From: Pseudomonas sp. PB101
GTDB taxonomy: Bacteria; Pseudomonadota; Gammaproteobacteria; Pseudomonadales; Pseudomonadaceae
Length of the DNA: 64,000 bases
Direction of reading: 5' to 3'
NCBI RefSeq assembly: GCF_009764265.1
Contig: NZ_RWIR01000021.1
Coordinates: forward strand, 1-64,000
Below the pieces are notes generated by a model. The model did not search any database and was not told the DNA's origin. It worked only from the letters and a program-made list of their open reading frames with translations. The translations under genes and the position numbers were made by a program. Of the stretch, positions 18,852 through 27,457 are shown one piece after another (position 1 is the stretch's first letter; each line of letters begins with the position of its first letter).

Positions 18852-20417
18852 ATGGTTTTTTCGTCCAACGTGTTCCTGTTTTTGTTCTTGCCGATCTTTC
18901 TCGGCTTGTACTACTTGAGCGGGCAACGCTATCGCAATCTGCTGCTGCTGATTGCCAGTTACGTGTTCTATGCCTGGTGGCGTGTGGACTTCCTCGCACT
19001 GTTCGCAGCGGTCACGCTGTGGAACTACTGGATCGGCCTGAAAGTCGGTGCCGCAGGCGTCAGGACCAAACCGGCGCAGCGTTGGCTGCTGCTCGGCGTG
19101 GCCGTCGACCTGTGCATTCTCGGCTACTTCAAGTACGCCAATTTCGGCGTCGACAGCATCAACGCAATGATGACGTCGGTGGGACTTTCGCCGTTCATCC
19201 TGACCCACGTGTTGCTGCCGATCGGTATCTCGTTCTACATCTTCGAGTCCATCAGCTACATCATCGACGTCTACCGTGGCGACACCCCGGCGACGCGCAA
19301 CCTGATCGACTTCGCGGCGTTCGTGGCGATCTTCCCGCACCTGATCGCCGGCCCCGTGCTGCGTTTCCGCGACCTGGCCGATCAGTTCAACAACCGCACC
19401 CACACCCTCGACAAATTCTCCGAGGGCTGCACGCGGTTCATGCAGGGTTTCATCAAGAAAGTCTTCATCGCCGACACCCTGGCCGTCGTGGCCGACCATT
19501 GCTTCGCCCTGCAAAACCCGACCACGGGCGATGCCTGGCTCGGCGCCCTCGCCTACACCGCGCAGTTGTACTTCGACTTCTCCGGTTACAGCGACATGGC
19601 CATCGGCCTGGGCCTGATGATGGGTTTCCGCTTCATGGAAAACTTCAAGCAGCCGTACATCAGCCAGTCGATCACCGAGTTCTGGCGGCGCTGGCACATC
19701 AGCCTGTCGACCTGGCTGCGCGACTATCTGTACATCACCCTCGGCGGCAATCGCAAAGGCACGCTGATGACCTATCGCAACCTTTTCCTGACCATGCTGC
19801 TCGGTGGTCTGTGGCACGGCGCGAACATCACCTACATCGTCTGGGGTGCGTGGCACGGCATGTGGCTGGCGATTGAAAAGGCCCTGGGCCTGAACACCTC
19901 GCCGCGCAGCATCAACCCGATTCGCTGGGCGCTGACCTTCCTGCTGGTAGTGATGGGCTGGGTGATCTTCCGCGCCGAGAACCTGCACGTTGCCGGTCGC
20001 ATGTACGGCGCGATGTTCAGCTTCGGCGACTGGTCGCTGTCGGAACTCAACCAGGCCAGTCTCACCGGTCTGCAAGTGGCAACCCTGATCGTGGCTTACG
20101 TGACCCTGGCGTTCTTCGGCCTGCGCGATTTCTACACCAATCAGCCACCGGTCAAGACCAAGCCTGCGGTGAATGTCGACAGCGATGGCCCAGCCGCCGC
20201 TACAGCGGGAACGATCAAGGCCGTGCCTGGGGATAACCCGGCGAGCATCCACCAGCCTGGCTACACCGTCGGCGTCGAAGCCCAGGTGCAGCCGGCCTAC
20301 TGGACCGCTGACTGGTCGCGCTACGTGATGCGTGCGCTGGTGCTGCTGCTGTTCATCGCCTCGATTCTCAAACTCTCGGCGCAAAGCTTCTCGCCGTTCC
20401 TTTACTTCCAGTTCTGA
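18852..20417 (+). CDS. algI: Alginate O-acetylation MBOAT protein AlgI
   Basis: A 521-residue polytopic inner-membrane protein of the MBOAT family, which moves acetyl groups across the membrane for AlgJ, AlgF and AlgX. Start at 18852 (MVFSSNVFLFLFLPIF) with AAGGAGA upstream; the upstream open frame is non-coding. Family marks are FWRRWHISLSTWLRDYLY, GLWHGANITYIVWG with the invariant His322, and about ten membrane segments. After the last span block there is a Pro/Ala-rich stretch near residues 430-470 before the final membrane helix. It overlaps nothing and is 11 bases from algJ. Confidence 0.96.
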   Translation: MVFSSNVFLFLFLPIFLGLYYLSGQRYRNLLLLIASYVFYAWWRVDFLALFAAVTLWNYWIGLKVGAAGVRTKPAQRWLLLGVAVDLCILGYFKYANFGVDSINAMMTSVGLSPFILTHVLLPIGISFYIFESISYIIDVYRGDTPATRNLIDFAAFVAIFPHLIAGPVLRFRDLADQFNNRTHTLDKFSEGCTRFMQGFIKKVFIADTLAVVADHCFALQNPTTGDAWLGALAYTAQLYFDFSGYSDMAIGLGLMMGFRFMENFKQPYISQSITEFWRRWHISLSTWLRDYLYITLGGNRKGTLMTYRNLFLTMLLGGLWHGANITYIVWGAWHGMWLAIEKALGLNTSPRSINPIRWALTFLLVVMGWVIFRAENLHVAGRMYGAMFSFGDWSLSELNQASLTGLQVATLIVAYVTLAFFGLRDFYTNQPPVKTKPAVNVDSDGPAAATAGTIKAVPGDNPASIHQPGYTVGVEAQVQPAYWTADWSRYVMRALVLLLFIASILKLSAQSFSPFLYFQF

Positions 20418-20428
20418 GGGATCTGACC

Positions 20429-21604
20429 ATGACCCGCTCATTACGCATCTTCTACATCGCGCTGTTCCTGGTGACCTTGCTGGTGCTCGGTCTGTGGTCG
20501 GTGCGCAGCTTCTTCGGCTTCAGCACCAACGCCGATGCGACCGTGCTCAACGGTCGCTGGACCAAGGCCGTGGAAACGCACTACGACGACGAGTTCCCGA
20601 TCAAGCGCCTGGGTACCAATCTCTGGGCCGCGCTGGATTTCAAACTGTTCAACGAAGGTCGTCCGGGCGTGGTGCTCGGTCGCGACCAGTGGTTGTACAG
20701 CGATGAAGAATTCCACCCGGTGGTCAACGAAGAGTTGAACCTGCAAGGCAACTACGCGCTGGTCGAAGGCGTGCGCCAAACGCTGAAAGCCAAAGGCGTG
20801 CAACTGGTGATGGCGGTGGTGCCGGCCAAGGTGCGCCTGTATCCGGAACACCTCGGTGAAGTGAAACCGGCGAGCATCCACGCCAACCTCTACCAGGACT
20901 TCCACCAGCGCCTGGCCGCTGACCGGATTCCGGCCCCGGACCTGCTCGGCCCGCTGCAACAGGCCAAGCAGAACGGTCAGCAAGTGTTCCTGCGCACCGA
21001 CACCCACTGGACGCCGCAAGGTGCAGAGATTGCCGCCAACCGTCTGGCCAAGACCATTGCCGACAAATACCCGTTGAGCGGTGAGCCGCAACACTTCGTC
21101 ACCGAACCTGCCGAAACCATCACACACAAGGGCGACCTGCGTCTGTTCCTGCCACTGGACCCGCTGTTCGAAAACCTGATGCCCAAGCAAGAGCCCTTGC
21201 AGAAACGCAATACGGTCGCGGCGCAAGATCAGCCCGCTGGCGACGACGCACTGTTCGCCAACACCGAAGTGCCGGTGGCCCTGATCGGGACCAGCTACAG
21301 CGCCAACCCGAACTGGAACTTCGTCGGCGCGCTCAAGCAAGCGCTGAACAGCGACGTGGTCAATTACGCCGAAGACGGCCACGGCCCGATTCTGCCGATG
21401 CTCAGCTACCTCAAGAGCGACGCTTTCAAGAACAGCCCGCCACAAGTGCTGATCTGGGAGTTCCCTGAACGATATCTGCCTGTGAACAACGAAATCGGCG
21501 ACGCCGACCCGCAGTGGGTCGCAGAGCTTAAACAAGCCGGCGCCCGCCAACAAAACGTAGCCGCAAACACTAAATCCGAGACGCCCGACCGGGCGCAAAA
21601 CTGA
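20429..21604 (+). CDS. algJ: Alginate O-acetyltransferase AlgJ
   Basis: A 391-residue membrane-anchored periplasmic protein related to the AlgX SGNH domain. An uncleaved N-terminal membrane segment is at about residues 8-28. The catalytic triad residues are readable as D191 and H193 in TDTHWTPQGAE and S289 in GTSYSANPNW. It takes part in passing acetyl groups from AlgI towards AlgX. A polar Gln/Ala-rich tail follows the last domain. Confidence 0.96.
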   Translation: MTRSLRIFYIALFLVTLLVLGLWSVRSFFGFSTNADATVLNGRWTKAVETHYDDEFPIKRLGTNLWAALDFKLFNEGRPGVVLGRDQWLYSDEEFHPVVNEELNLQGNYALVEGVRQTLKAKGVQLVMAVVPAKVRLYPEHLGEVKPASIHANLYQDFHQRLAADRIPAPDLLGPLQQAKQNGQQVFLRTDTHWTPQGAEIAANRLAKTIADKYPLSGEPQHFVTEPAETITHKGDLRLFLPLDPLFENLMPKQEPLQKRNTVAAQDQPAGDDALFANTEVPVALIGTSYSANPNWNFVGALKQALNSDVVNYAEDGHGPILPMLSYLKSDAFKNSPPQVLIWEFPERYLPVNNEIGDADPQWVAELKQAGARQQNVAANTKSETPDRAQN

Positions 21605-21618
21605 AAGAGAGGTACACC

Positions 21619-22275
21619 ATGACTTTCACTACTACTCCTCGTCGTCTCGCCAAACGCCTTGCCCTGGTAGCCGGCCTTAGCGTGCTGTCGGTACAGGCTT
21701 TCGCCGGTGGCGACGCCGCCCTGTACGGCCCGACCGCACCAAAAGGCTCGACCTTCGTGCGCATCTACAACGCCAGCAACAGCGAGGTCAGCGCCACCGT
21801 CGGCAGCACCAACCTGAGCGATGTCGCGCCACTGTCGAGCAGTGACTTCAGCTTCATGCCGGGCGGCGACTACAGCGCCAAGGTCGGTAGCCAGAGCCTG
21901 CCGGTGAAACTGGCCGGCGACCACTATTACACCCTGGTCAACAACGCCAGCGGCGCACCGCAACTGATCGAAGAGCCGCCGTTCAAGAACAAGCAGAAGT
22001 CCCTGGTACGCGTGCAAAACCTCAGCGACAAGGCACTGACCCTGAAGACCGCCGACGGCAAGACCGACGTGGTACCGAACGTTGCGCCCAAGGGTCGTGG
22101 CGAGCGTGAAATCAACCCGGTGAAAGTCAGCCTGGCGCTGTATGACGGCGCCACCAAAGTCGGCGACGTGAAACCGGTCGCCCTGGAACGCGGTGAAGCC
22201 GCGGTGCTGTACGTCACCGGCAGCGGCAGCAGCCTGTCGCCGGTCTGGGTGAAACGCCCGGTGTCGACACGCTAA
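21619..22275 (+). CDS. algF: Alginate O-acetylation protein AlgF
   Basis: A 218-residue periplasmic adaptor needed for alginate acetylation. A cleavable signal peptide ends near QAFA-G (about residue 31). The mature part has two beta-rich domains (FVRIYNASNSEVSATVG and LVRVQNLSDKALTLK), in line with the family. The start ATG is preceded by AGAGAGGTACACC. It is 14 bases from algJ and separated from algA by a REPIN of about 105 bases. Confidence 0.95.
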   Translation: MTFTTTPRRLAKRLALVAGLSVLSVQAFAGGDAALYGPTAPKGSTFVRIYNASNSEVSATVGSTNLSDVAPLSSSDFSFMPGGDYSAKVGSQSLPVKLAGDHYYTLVNNASGAPQLIEEPPFKNKQKSLVRVQNLSDKALTLKTADGKTDVVPNVAPKGRGEREINPVKVSLALYDGATKVGDVKPVALERGEAAVLYVTGSGSSLSPVWVKRPVSTR

Positions 22276-22303
22276 CAAATTTTCCGGACTGCCCCATGCC
22301 CCC

Positions 22304-22408
22304 CCTGTAGGAGCGAGCCTGCTCGCGAAAAACGCAAGGGCAACGCGTTTACCCAGACAGAACGCGTTTTCGTTGACGTCCATCGCGAGCTGGCTCGCTC
22401 CTACAAGG
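22304..22408. repeat. REP doublet between algF and algA
   Basis: Arms CCTGTAGGAGCGAGCCTGCT from 22304 and the inverted copy ending at 22408. The spacer has a direct repeat AACGCGTTT and shares CGTTGACGTCCATCGCGAGC with the REPIN at 35160 apart from one adjacent position, so the two are close relatives. Confidence 0.85.
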
Positions 22409-22500
22409 GATCGAGTCGTCAGTCCGGACACGAAACAAAAACAAGAGTGAAACGACAGAACGCAGTAGCTCTAACCAATCGATATTCAAGGAGTAACAAC

Positions 22501-23952
22501 ATGATTCCGGTGATCTTGTCAGGTGGTAGTGGCTCACGTCTTTGGCCGCTTTCCCGCAAACAATTCCCTAAACAGTTCCTGGCCCTGACCGGCGAACACA
22601 CCCTGTTCCAGCAAACCCTGGAACGCCTGGTGTTCGAAGGCATGGACACGCCGATCGTGGTCTGCAACAAGGACCACCGCTTCATCGTCAACGAGCAATT
22701 GAGCGCTCGCAAGCTGGAAACCCAGCGCATCCTGATGGAGCCGTTCGGTCGCAACACCGCGCCGGCCGTGGCCCTGACCGCGATGATGCTGGTCAACGAA
22801 GGTCGCGATGAACTGATGCTGGTGCTGCCGGCCGACCACGTGCTGGAAGACCAGAAAGCCCTGCAACGCGCCCTGGCCCTGGCCACAGTCGCGGCCGAGA
22901 ACGGTGAAATGGTGCTGTTCGGCGTGCCGGCCACCAAACCGGAAACCGGTTATGGCTACATCAAGTCGACCAACGACTCGCTGCTGCCTGAAGGCGTCAG
23001 CCGCGTCTCGCACTTCGTCGAAAAACCCGACGTGAAACGCGCCACCGAGTTCGTCCAGTCCGGTGGCTACTTCTGGAACAGCGGCATGTTCCTGTTCCGC
23101 GCCAGCCGCTTCCTCGAAGAGCTGAAGAAGCACGATCCGGACATCTACGACACCTGCCTGCTGACTCTGGAACGCAGCCATCAGGATGCCGACACCATCA
23201 CCTTCGACGAAGCCACCTTCGCCTGCTGCCCGGACAATTCCATCGACTACTCGGTGATGGAAAAAACCCAACGCGCCTGCGTCGTGCCGCTGACCGCGGG
23301 CTGGAGCGATGTCGGCTGCTGGTCGTCGCTGTGGGAAGTCAACGCGAAAGACGCCAACGGCAACGTCACCAAAGGCGATGTGGTGATCCAGGACAGCCGC
23401 AACTGCATGATCCACGGCAACGGCAAGCTGGTCTCGGTGATCGGCCTGGAAAACATCGTCGTGGTCGAAACCAAGGACGCCATGATGATCGCCCACAAGG
23501 ACAAGGTCCAAGGCGTGAAACAGATGGTCAACACCCTCAACGAACAGGGCCGCACTGAAACCCAGAACCACTGCGAGGTCTACCGTCCGTGGGGCTCCTA
23601 CGACTCGGTGGACATGGGCGGCCGCTTCCAGGTCAAGCACATCTCGGTCAAGCCGGGCGCGTGCCTGTCGCTGCAAATGCACCACCACCGCGCCGAACAC
23701 TGGATCGTAGTCAGCGGCACCGCTGAGGTGACTTGCGACGAAAACGTGTTCCTGCTGACCGAGAACCAGTCGACCTACATTCCGATCGCTTCGGTGCATC
23801 GCCTGCGTAACCCGGGGAAGATTCCGTTGGAGATCATCGAGGTTCAATCGGGCAGCTACCTGGGCGAAGACGATATCGAGCGGTTTGAGGATATCTACGG
23901 ACGCTCGACGCCGGTTGAGCGTGGGGTTTCGGTGAAGACTATCGCGCAGTAA
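22501..23952 (+). CDS. algA: Bifunctional mannose-6-P isomerase / GDP-mannose pyrophosphorylase AlgA
   Basis: A 483-residue cytosolic enzyme catalysing fructose-6-P to mannose-6-P and mannose-1-P plus GTP to GDP-mannose, the first and third steps of precursor supply. Start at 22501 with AAGGAG upstream. The N-terminal nucleotidyltransferase carries GGSGSRLWPLSRKQFPKQFL (residues ~7-26) and FVEKPD. The C-terminal cupin isomerase domain has QMHHHRAEHW at about 392-401. It ends the alginate operon and is followed by a hairpin. Confidence 0.97.
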   Translation: MIPVILSGGSGSRLWPLSRKQFPKQFLALTGEHTLFQQTLERLVFEGMDTPIVVCNKDHRFIVNEQLSARKLETQRILMEPFGRNTAPAVALTAMMLVNEGRDELMLVLPADHVLEDQKALQRALALATVAAENGEMVLFGVPATKPETGYGYIKSTNDSLLPEGVSRVSHFVEKPDVKRATEFVQSGGYFWNSGMFLFRASRFLEELKKHDPDIYDTCLLTLERSHQDADTITFDEATFACCPDNSIDYSVMEKTQRACVVPLTAGWSDVGCWSSLWEVNAKDANGNVTKGDVVIQDSRNCMIHGNGKLVSVIGLENIVVVETKDAMMIAHKDKVQGVKQMVNTLNEQGRTETQNHCEVYRPWGSYDSVDMGGRFQVKHISVKPGACLSLQMHHHRAEHWIVVSGTAEVTCDENVFLLTENQSTYIPIASVHRLRNPGKIPLEIIEVQSGSYLGEDDIERFEDIYGRSTPVERGVSVKTIAQ

Positions 23953-23971
23953 GCGACCGATAAAAACGCCT

Positions 23972-24018
23972 CCTCACTCAATTCACTGCGCTCCCTATCC
24001 GGAGTGAGTTGAGTGAGG
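23972..24018. terminator. Bidirectional terminator-like hairpin between algA and the TccC gene
   Basis: A 16-base stem with one G-T pair: left arm CCTCACTCAATTCACT (23972-23987), right arm AGTGAGTTGAGTGAGG (24003-24018). It lies between two converging genes. On the minus strand it is followed by GGCGTTTTTA; on the plus strand by CCTTTCTTCT. Confidence 0.7.
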
Positions 24019-24035
24019 GACCTTTCTTCTGGTGG

Positions 24036-26786
24036 CTATTTCATCGTTTGTCTTCCAGACAGTAAAGTATTACTGGACGCACTTTTGGGGGTGTATCGAC
24101 TCCACTCTGCCCGGTCCGTGCGCCAGGGCGCATCCACCAGCATGTTCTTTCTGTAAAATAAAACTTTATCTGCGAGTTTTTCACGATTTCTAAACAGATA
24201 ACGCAATTCCGACGAAGTAGCAGACGGACGAGTTTTCATCACGACTTGCTCCATATCCAACCCGTCAAGGGTGAAATGAATCACATCCGTGCGCCCAGAG
24301 TTGAGTATCGTTGACAACCCTGCCTTACTCGCTCGACTAATAAGCTTTTGACCAAACTTGTCGTCGGCATCAACATATTTTTCAAAGGTTTTGCGTACCG
24401 AGTAATGACCGCTGGAAAACGCATCCGCATAATTTTCTGAAAACTGTTTGTTAGCTGCGGTCGACGCACCCCCCCCGTAACGCGTTTTTATATTCTCGTA
24501 GTATTTTCCCTCCTTCCTGAAAACAAGTTCTGCGACCGACGAATATTGCCCCTCCCAGAAGCGATTACTGCTGCCGTTATCGTTCGTCCCCGGAGAGGAC
24601 AAAGCCAACCTCCTGGTCGAATCACGGATCGAGCTATAGCTATGGCGCAATGGATCAAGGCCTTTCTCCAAGCGGGCGATATCATCCCCGTCCAAATACT
24701 TCGCCAGATAATCACCACGACCGGTCAGCGCTGCCCGCCAACTCAGATATCCCTGATCCAGTACTTTCGCCAAACCAAAAATGAGATCACCCTGCTCAGG
24801 CTTATAATATTTACTAAAGTCACTTTGTCTTCCGTCATCATCCTTGAAGCTGACTGGATTGCTCTGGACCATGCAATAAAAATTCAATCCATCTACATCA
24901 CCCGCCGGATCCGGATTCAACCACCGCTGCCACCCCGCCACGTAATACCTGAACCCGTAGTAATACAGCCCCGTCGCATCCCGTTCCTTCCCTGAATACC
25001 GCACCGTTCGATAACTCGCCTCCACCTCCCCACGCCCGGCGAACCATGCGGTGCTGCCGTACGGGTGATAACGCTCCTGGCTGATCACTTCGCCGTCCTT
25101 GTCCAGTTCCAAGGTGCAGGAGCCCAGATGATCGTTCAGGTGGTAGCGGTACTGATCATTGGCGCTGTCCTTCGATTCCCAATGCAACACCCGCACACTG
25201 CTGAGCCCGGCCTGCACGCTGATCACCTGCAGCATTTCGCCGGTGCCGCTGTTGGTGCGCAGTTCCAGATTGGGTAGATAACGGGTTTCGGCGATCAGCA
25301 TCCGGGCATTGGTGTGGGCCTCGCGGACTTTGCGCAGGCGCATGCCGTCGGCGCCGTAGACGTAGCGTTCGCGGTCATTGAGACCTGAGTCACGTTCCAC
25401 CGGCCGTACTTCGCACAGTTGGTTGCGCAGATCCCAGGCCAAGGCCTGCCCCGGTTGCAGGTTGAGCAGATTGCCGTTGCGGTCGAAGGCGCGACGGAAG
25501 TCGTCTTCACCCGGTTCCACGCCTTCCAGCACTGGCAGGCAACGGTTGCTGTGTGTCGCCGCGAGCATTCGATGACCATGGCTTTGTGGACCTTCGTGGA
25601 TCAGTTCCAGCAGATTGCCACCCGCGTCGTAACGATAGACCTGGCGGTAGTTCGCACGAGGTGCGGGGTCGTCGAAGGTTGAAAGCTCTGGACCTTTGCT
25701 GGCGCTGCCCGTTTCCCAACCGGTGGCTTCGATCAGTTGCGACAGGCTGTCGTAGGTGTAGCGACTGATCGGTTCGATACGCTGGTTGGCAAAGTAGCGA
25801 ATCGGCATCGCGGCATCCAAGATGCTCCGTACATTACCCTTCGCGTCGTATTCGTGATGCAGATCTTGCAGGGCTTCGTTGCCGCGTTGCGCCAACAGGC
25901 GGATCAGGCGTCCATTCTGCTCGTCGTACTTCAGCGTGGTGATCACGCCATTGCCGGCCACTTCCCGTTCGGTCTGGCCGTGGGCGTTGTAGGTGATGGA
26001 ACCGACCAGGGTTTTCGCGGTGGGATCCGCCTTGAGTTGCAGACGTACTTCGCGCAACTGGCCATCGAGGGTTTGATGGAACAACTGGCGGTGACCTTTG
26101 GCATCGGTTTGCTTAACGACATCGCCCGCCGCGTTGTGGTGTGAACGGCTAGTGGCGCCCTCACCCGGCTCCCACATCAGATCGCGATCCACTATCGATG
26201 CGGGCCAGTCCGGCTGCGTCAGGTCGTCGAGAAAATGCCGAGTCTGCTCCAACACCACACCGTGCAATCCGAACTCGGCAAACAACTGCGTGCCCGCCAA
26301 GTCATCGTGGCGGATCAACTGGCCGCATTGGTTGTGCTCCGTCTGATCGCTCGAACCATAACCCAAGCGCTCCACGCACACCGCCTCGCCACCCACCGCC
26401 TGTTCGAACACCGACACCGGGCGCAACTGAGTGTCGTACTGCATCCTGCGCTCAGACCCACGACCATCCCATAGATGAACCGCTTGCCCCGCCTCCCCCA
26501 ACAACGCCACACGCCATCCGGCATCGACGCTGCTTGTACTTAGCACCGAGCCGGACAGGACATACACCGTTTGCAGATTGGCCGGTGCCGAAGGGTCCAG
26601 AAACAACCGTGGATCCCACTGCGCAACTGCGCGCCCCGCCCAATCATGGACCGTACGGTTGACCCGTGCCTGAGGGGGCACGCCGTCGATGTCACGCCAG
26701 TAACCGACGGCGCGGACTGGCAACCCCCGAGGGTCACTTGCCGTCAGACTCGGGGTGTGGCGGTGGATTGAAAGGGTTGCTGGCAC
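24036..26786 (-). CDS. Tc-toxin C subunit (TccC-like RHS protein) with unrecognised C-terminal payload
   Basis: About 916 residues. The N-terminal and central ~650 residues carry YD/RHS repeats and TccC-like wording (DPRGLPVRAVGY, SVDAGWRV, GQLIRHDDLAGT, YLPNLELR, VRVLHWES, YSGKERDATGLYYYGFRYY). The core ends with NPDPAGDVDGLNFY and DDDG near residue 653, the aspartyl self-cleavage region of Tc C-subunits. The last ~260 residues (24036 to about 24827) are the hypervariable payload and match nothing I can name; VIHFTLDGLDMEQVV and SSELRYLFRNREKL are its clearest segments. Start GTG 26786 has GGAG 8 bases upstream; a GTG at 26813 would add nine residues. There is no TcA or TcB gene nearby and no immunity-type gene after it. 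The payload DNA is AT-richer than its surroundings. Confidence 0.85.
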   Translation of the reverse strand: MPATLSIHRHTPSLTASDPRGLPVRAVGYWRDIDGVPPQARVNRTVHDWAGRAVAQWDPRLFLDPSAPANLQTVYVLSGSVLSTSSVDAGWRVALLGEAGQAVHLWDGRGSERRMQYDTQLRPVSVFEQAVGGEAVCVERLGYGSSDQTEHNQCGQLIRHDDLAGTQLFAEFGLHGVVLEQTRHFLDDLTQPDWPASIVDRDLMWEPGEGATSRSHHNAAGDVVKQTDAKGHRQLFHQTLDGQLREVRLQLKADPTAKTLVGSITYNAHGQTEREVAGNGVITTLKYDEQNGRLIRLLAQRGNEALQDLHHEYDAKGNVRSILDAAMPIRYFANQRIEPISRYTYDSLSQLIEATGWETGSASKGPELSTFDDPAPRANYRQVYRYDAGGNLLELIHEGPQSHGHRMLAATHSNRCLPVLEGVEPGEDDFRRAFDRNGNLLNLQPGQALAWDLRNQLCEVRPVERDSGLNDRERYVYGADGMRLRKVREAHTNARMLIAETRYLPNLELRTNSGTGEMLQVISVQAGLSSVRVLHWESKDSANDQYRYHLNDHLGSCTLELDKDGEVISQERYHPYGSTAWFAGRGEVEASYRTVRYSGKERDATGLYYYGFRYYVAGWQRWLNPDPAGDVDGLNFYCMVQSNPVSFKDDDGRQSDFSKYYKPEQGDLIFGLAKVLDQGYLSWRAALTGRGDYLAKYLDGDDIARLEKGLDPLRHSYSSIRDSTRRLALSSPGTNDNGSSNRFWEGQYSSVAELVFRKEGKYYENIKTRYGGGASTAANKQFSENYADAFSSGHYSVRKTFEKYVDADDKFGQKLISRASKAGLSTILNSGRTDVIHFTLDGLDMEQVVMKTRPSATSSELRYLFRNREKLADKVLFYRKNMLVDAPWRTDRAEWSRYTPKSASSNTLLSGRQTMK

Positions 26787-26929
26787 TGTAGCCGCTCCGG
26801 AATCACTCCCCACATCTAAGCCTGTTTAGCAAATACCCGGCTACTGTCAGAAGTTACAGTTCAGACTGACGGCTTCAAACGCCATCACCACGCCTCGCCC
26901 ATCGCCAACCCCACCTGCGCTTAGGTAGG

Positions 26930-27424
26930 ATGACCCTCTCTACTCCCGAGATTTACGTCATGTTCATCGGCGTCCTGCTGGTCATCACCTGGCTGATCCT
27001 GTTGCTGCGCTATCCGGCCAAGGCCTTGCCTGTTTCCATGGCTGCCGCCGTGGGGCTGGGCCTGGTTGCCACCTGGGTCATCTGGATGGACCATCGCGAA
27101 CTCAAGCAACTGGAACGTCTGGAGCTGCGCATCAGCTATGCGCCCGAACACTGCCCGGCCGACCGTCCGTTGAAACTGACGATGAACAACGGCAATGACG
27201 TACCACTCACGGAACTGCGCTGGCGCGTCGCCGCTTATGCACCTGGCGACACGGTGAACCTGGCCGACAATCAATACACTGCCCCGCGCTATCGTGGCCC
27301 CGGCGAATTGCAGGCCGGTGGCAACTGGGAAGACTGTTTGCCGCTGCCGCCGTTGCGCCCTGGCTACCGTCCGGAAACCCTGGAGTTTCGCGCCGAGCGA
27401 TTGCAGGGTAGTTTTTCCGACTGA
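26930..27424 (+). CDS. Small membrane-anchored protein of unknown function
   Basis: 164 residues if the ATG at 26930 is used (AGG 4 bases upstream); an alternative ATG at 26960 would give 154. Two hydrophobic segments at about residues 10-28 and 36-54 are followed by a soluble domain of about 110 residues with a beta-rich look (LELRISYAPEHCPADRPLKLTMNN, LTELRWRV, NYxAPRY-like stretch). This resembles the short conserved Pseudomonas proteins often labelled multidrug transporter without evidence. Two cysteines (CPAD and EDCLP) could pair in the periplasm. Function is unknown. It is followed 33 bases later by an SDR gene on the same strand. Confidence 0.75.
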   Translation: MTLSTPEIYVMFIGVLLVITWLILLLRYPAKALPVSMAAAVGLGLVATWVIWMDHRELKQLERLELRISYAPEHCPADRPLKLTMNNGNDVPLTELRWRVAAYAPGDTVNLADNQYTAPRYRGPGELQAGGNWEDCLPLPPLRPGYRPETLEFRAERLQGSFSD

Positions 27425-27457
27425 TCCCTCCCCTATTTTTTGCACAAGGAATGCGCC

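Noticed and set aside
24036..26786. Classifying the RHS protein as a contact-dependent antibacterial toxin with immunity gene.
   Set aside because: No small immunity-type ORF follows the 3' end (algA lies there in the opposite direction), and the N-terminal half is TccC-like rather than PAAR/VgrG-linked.
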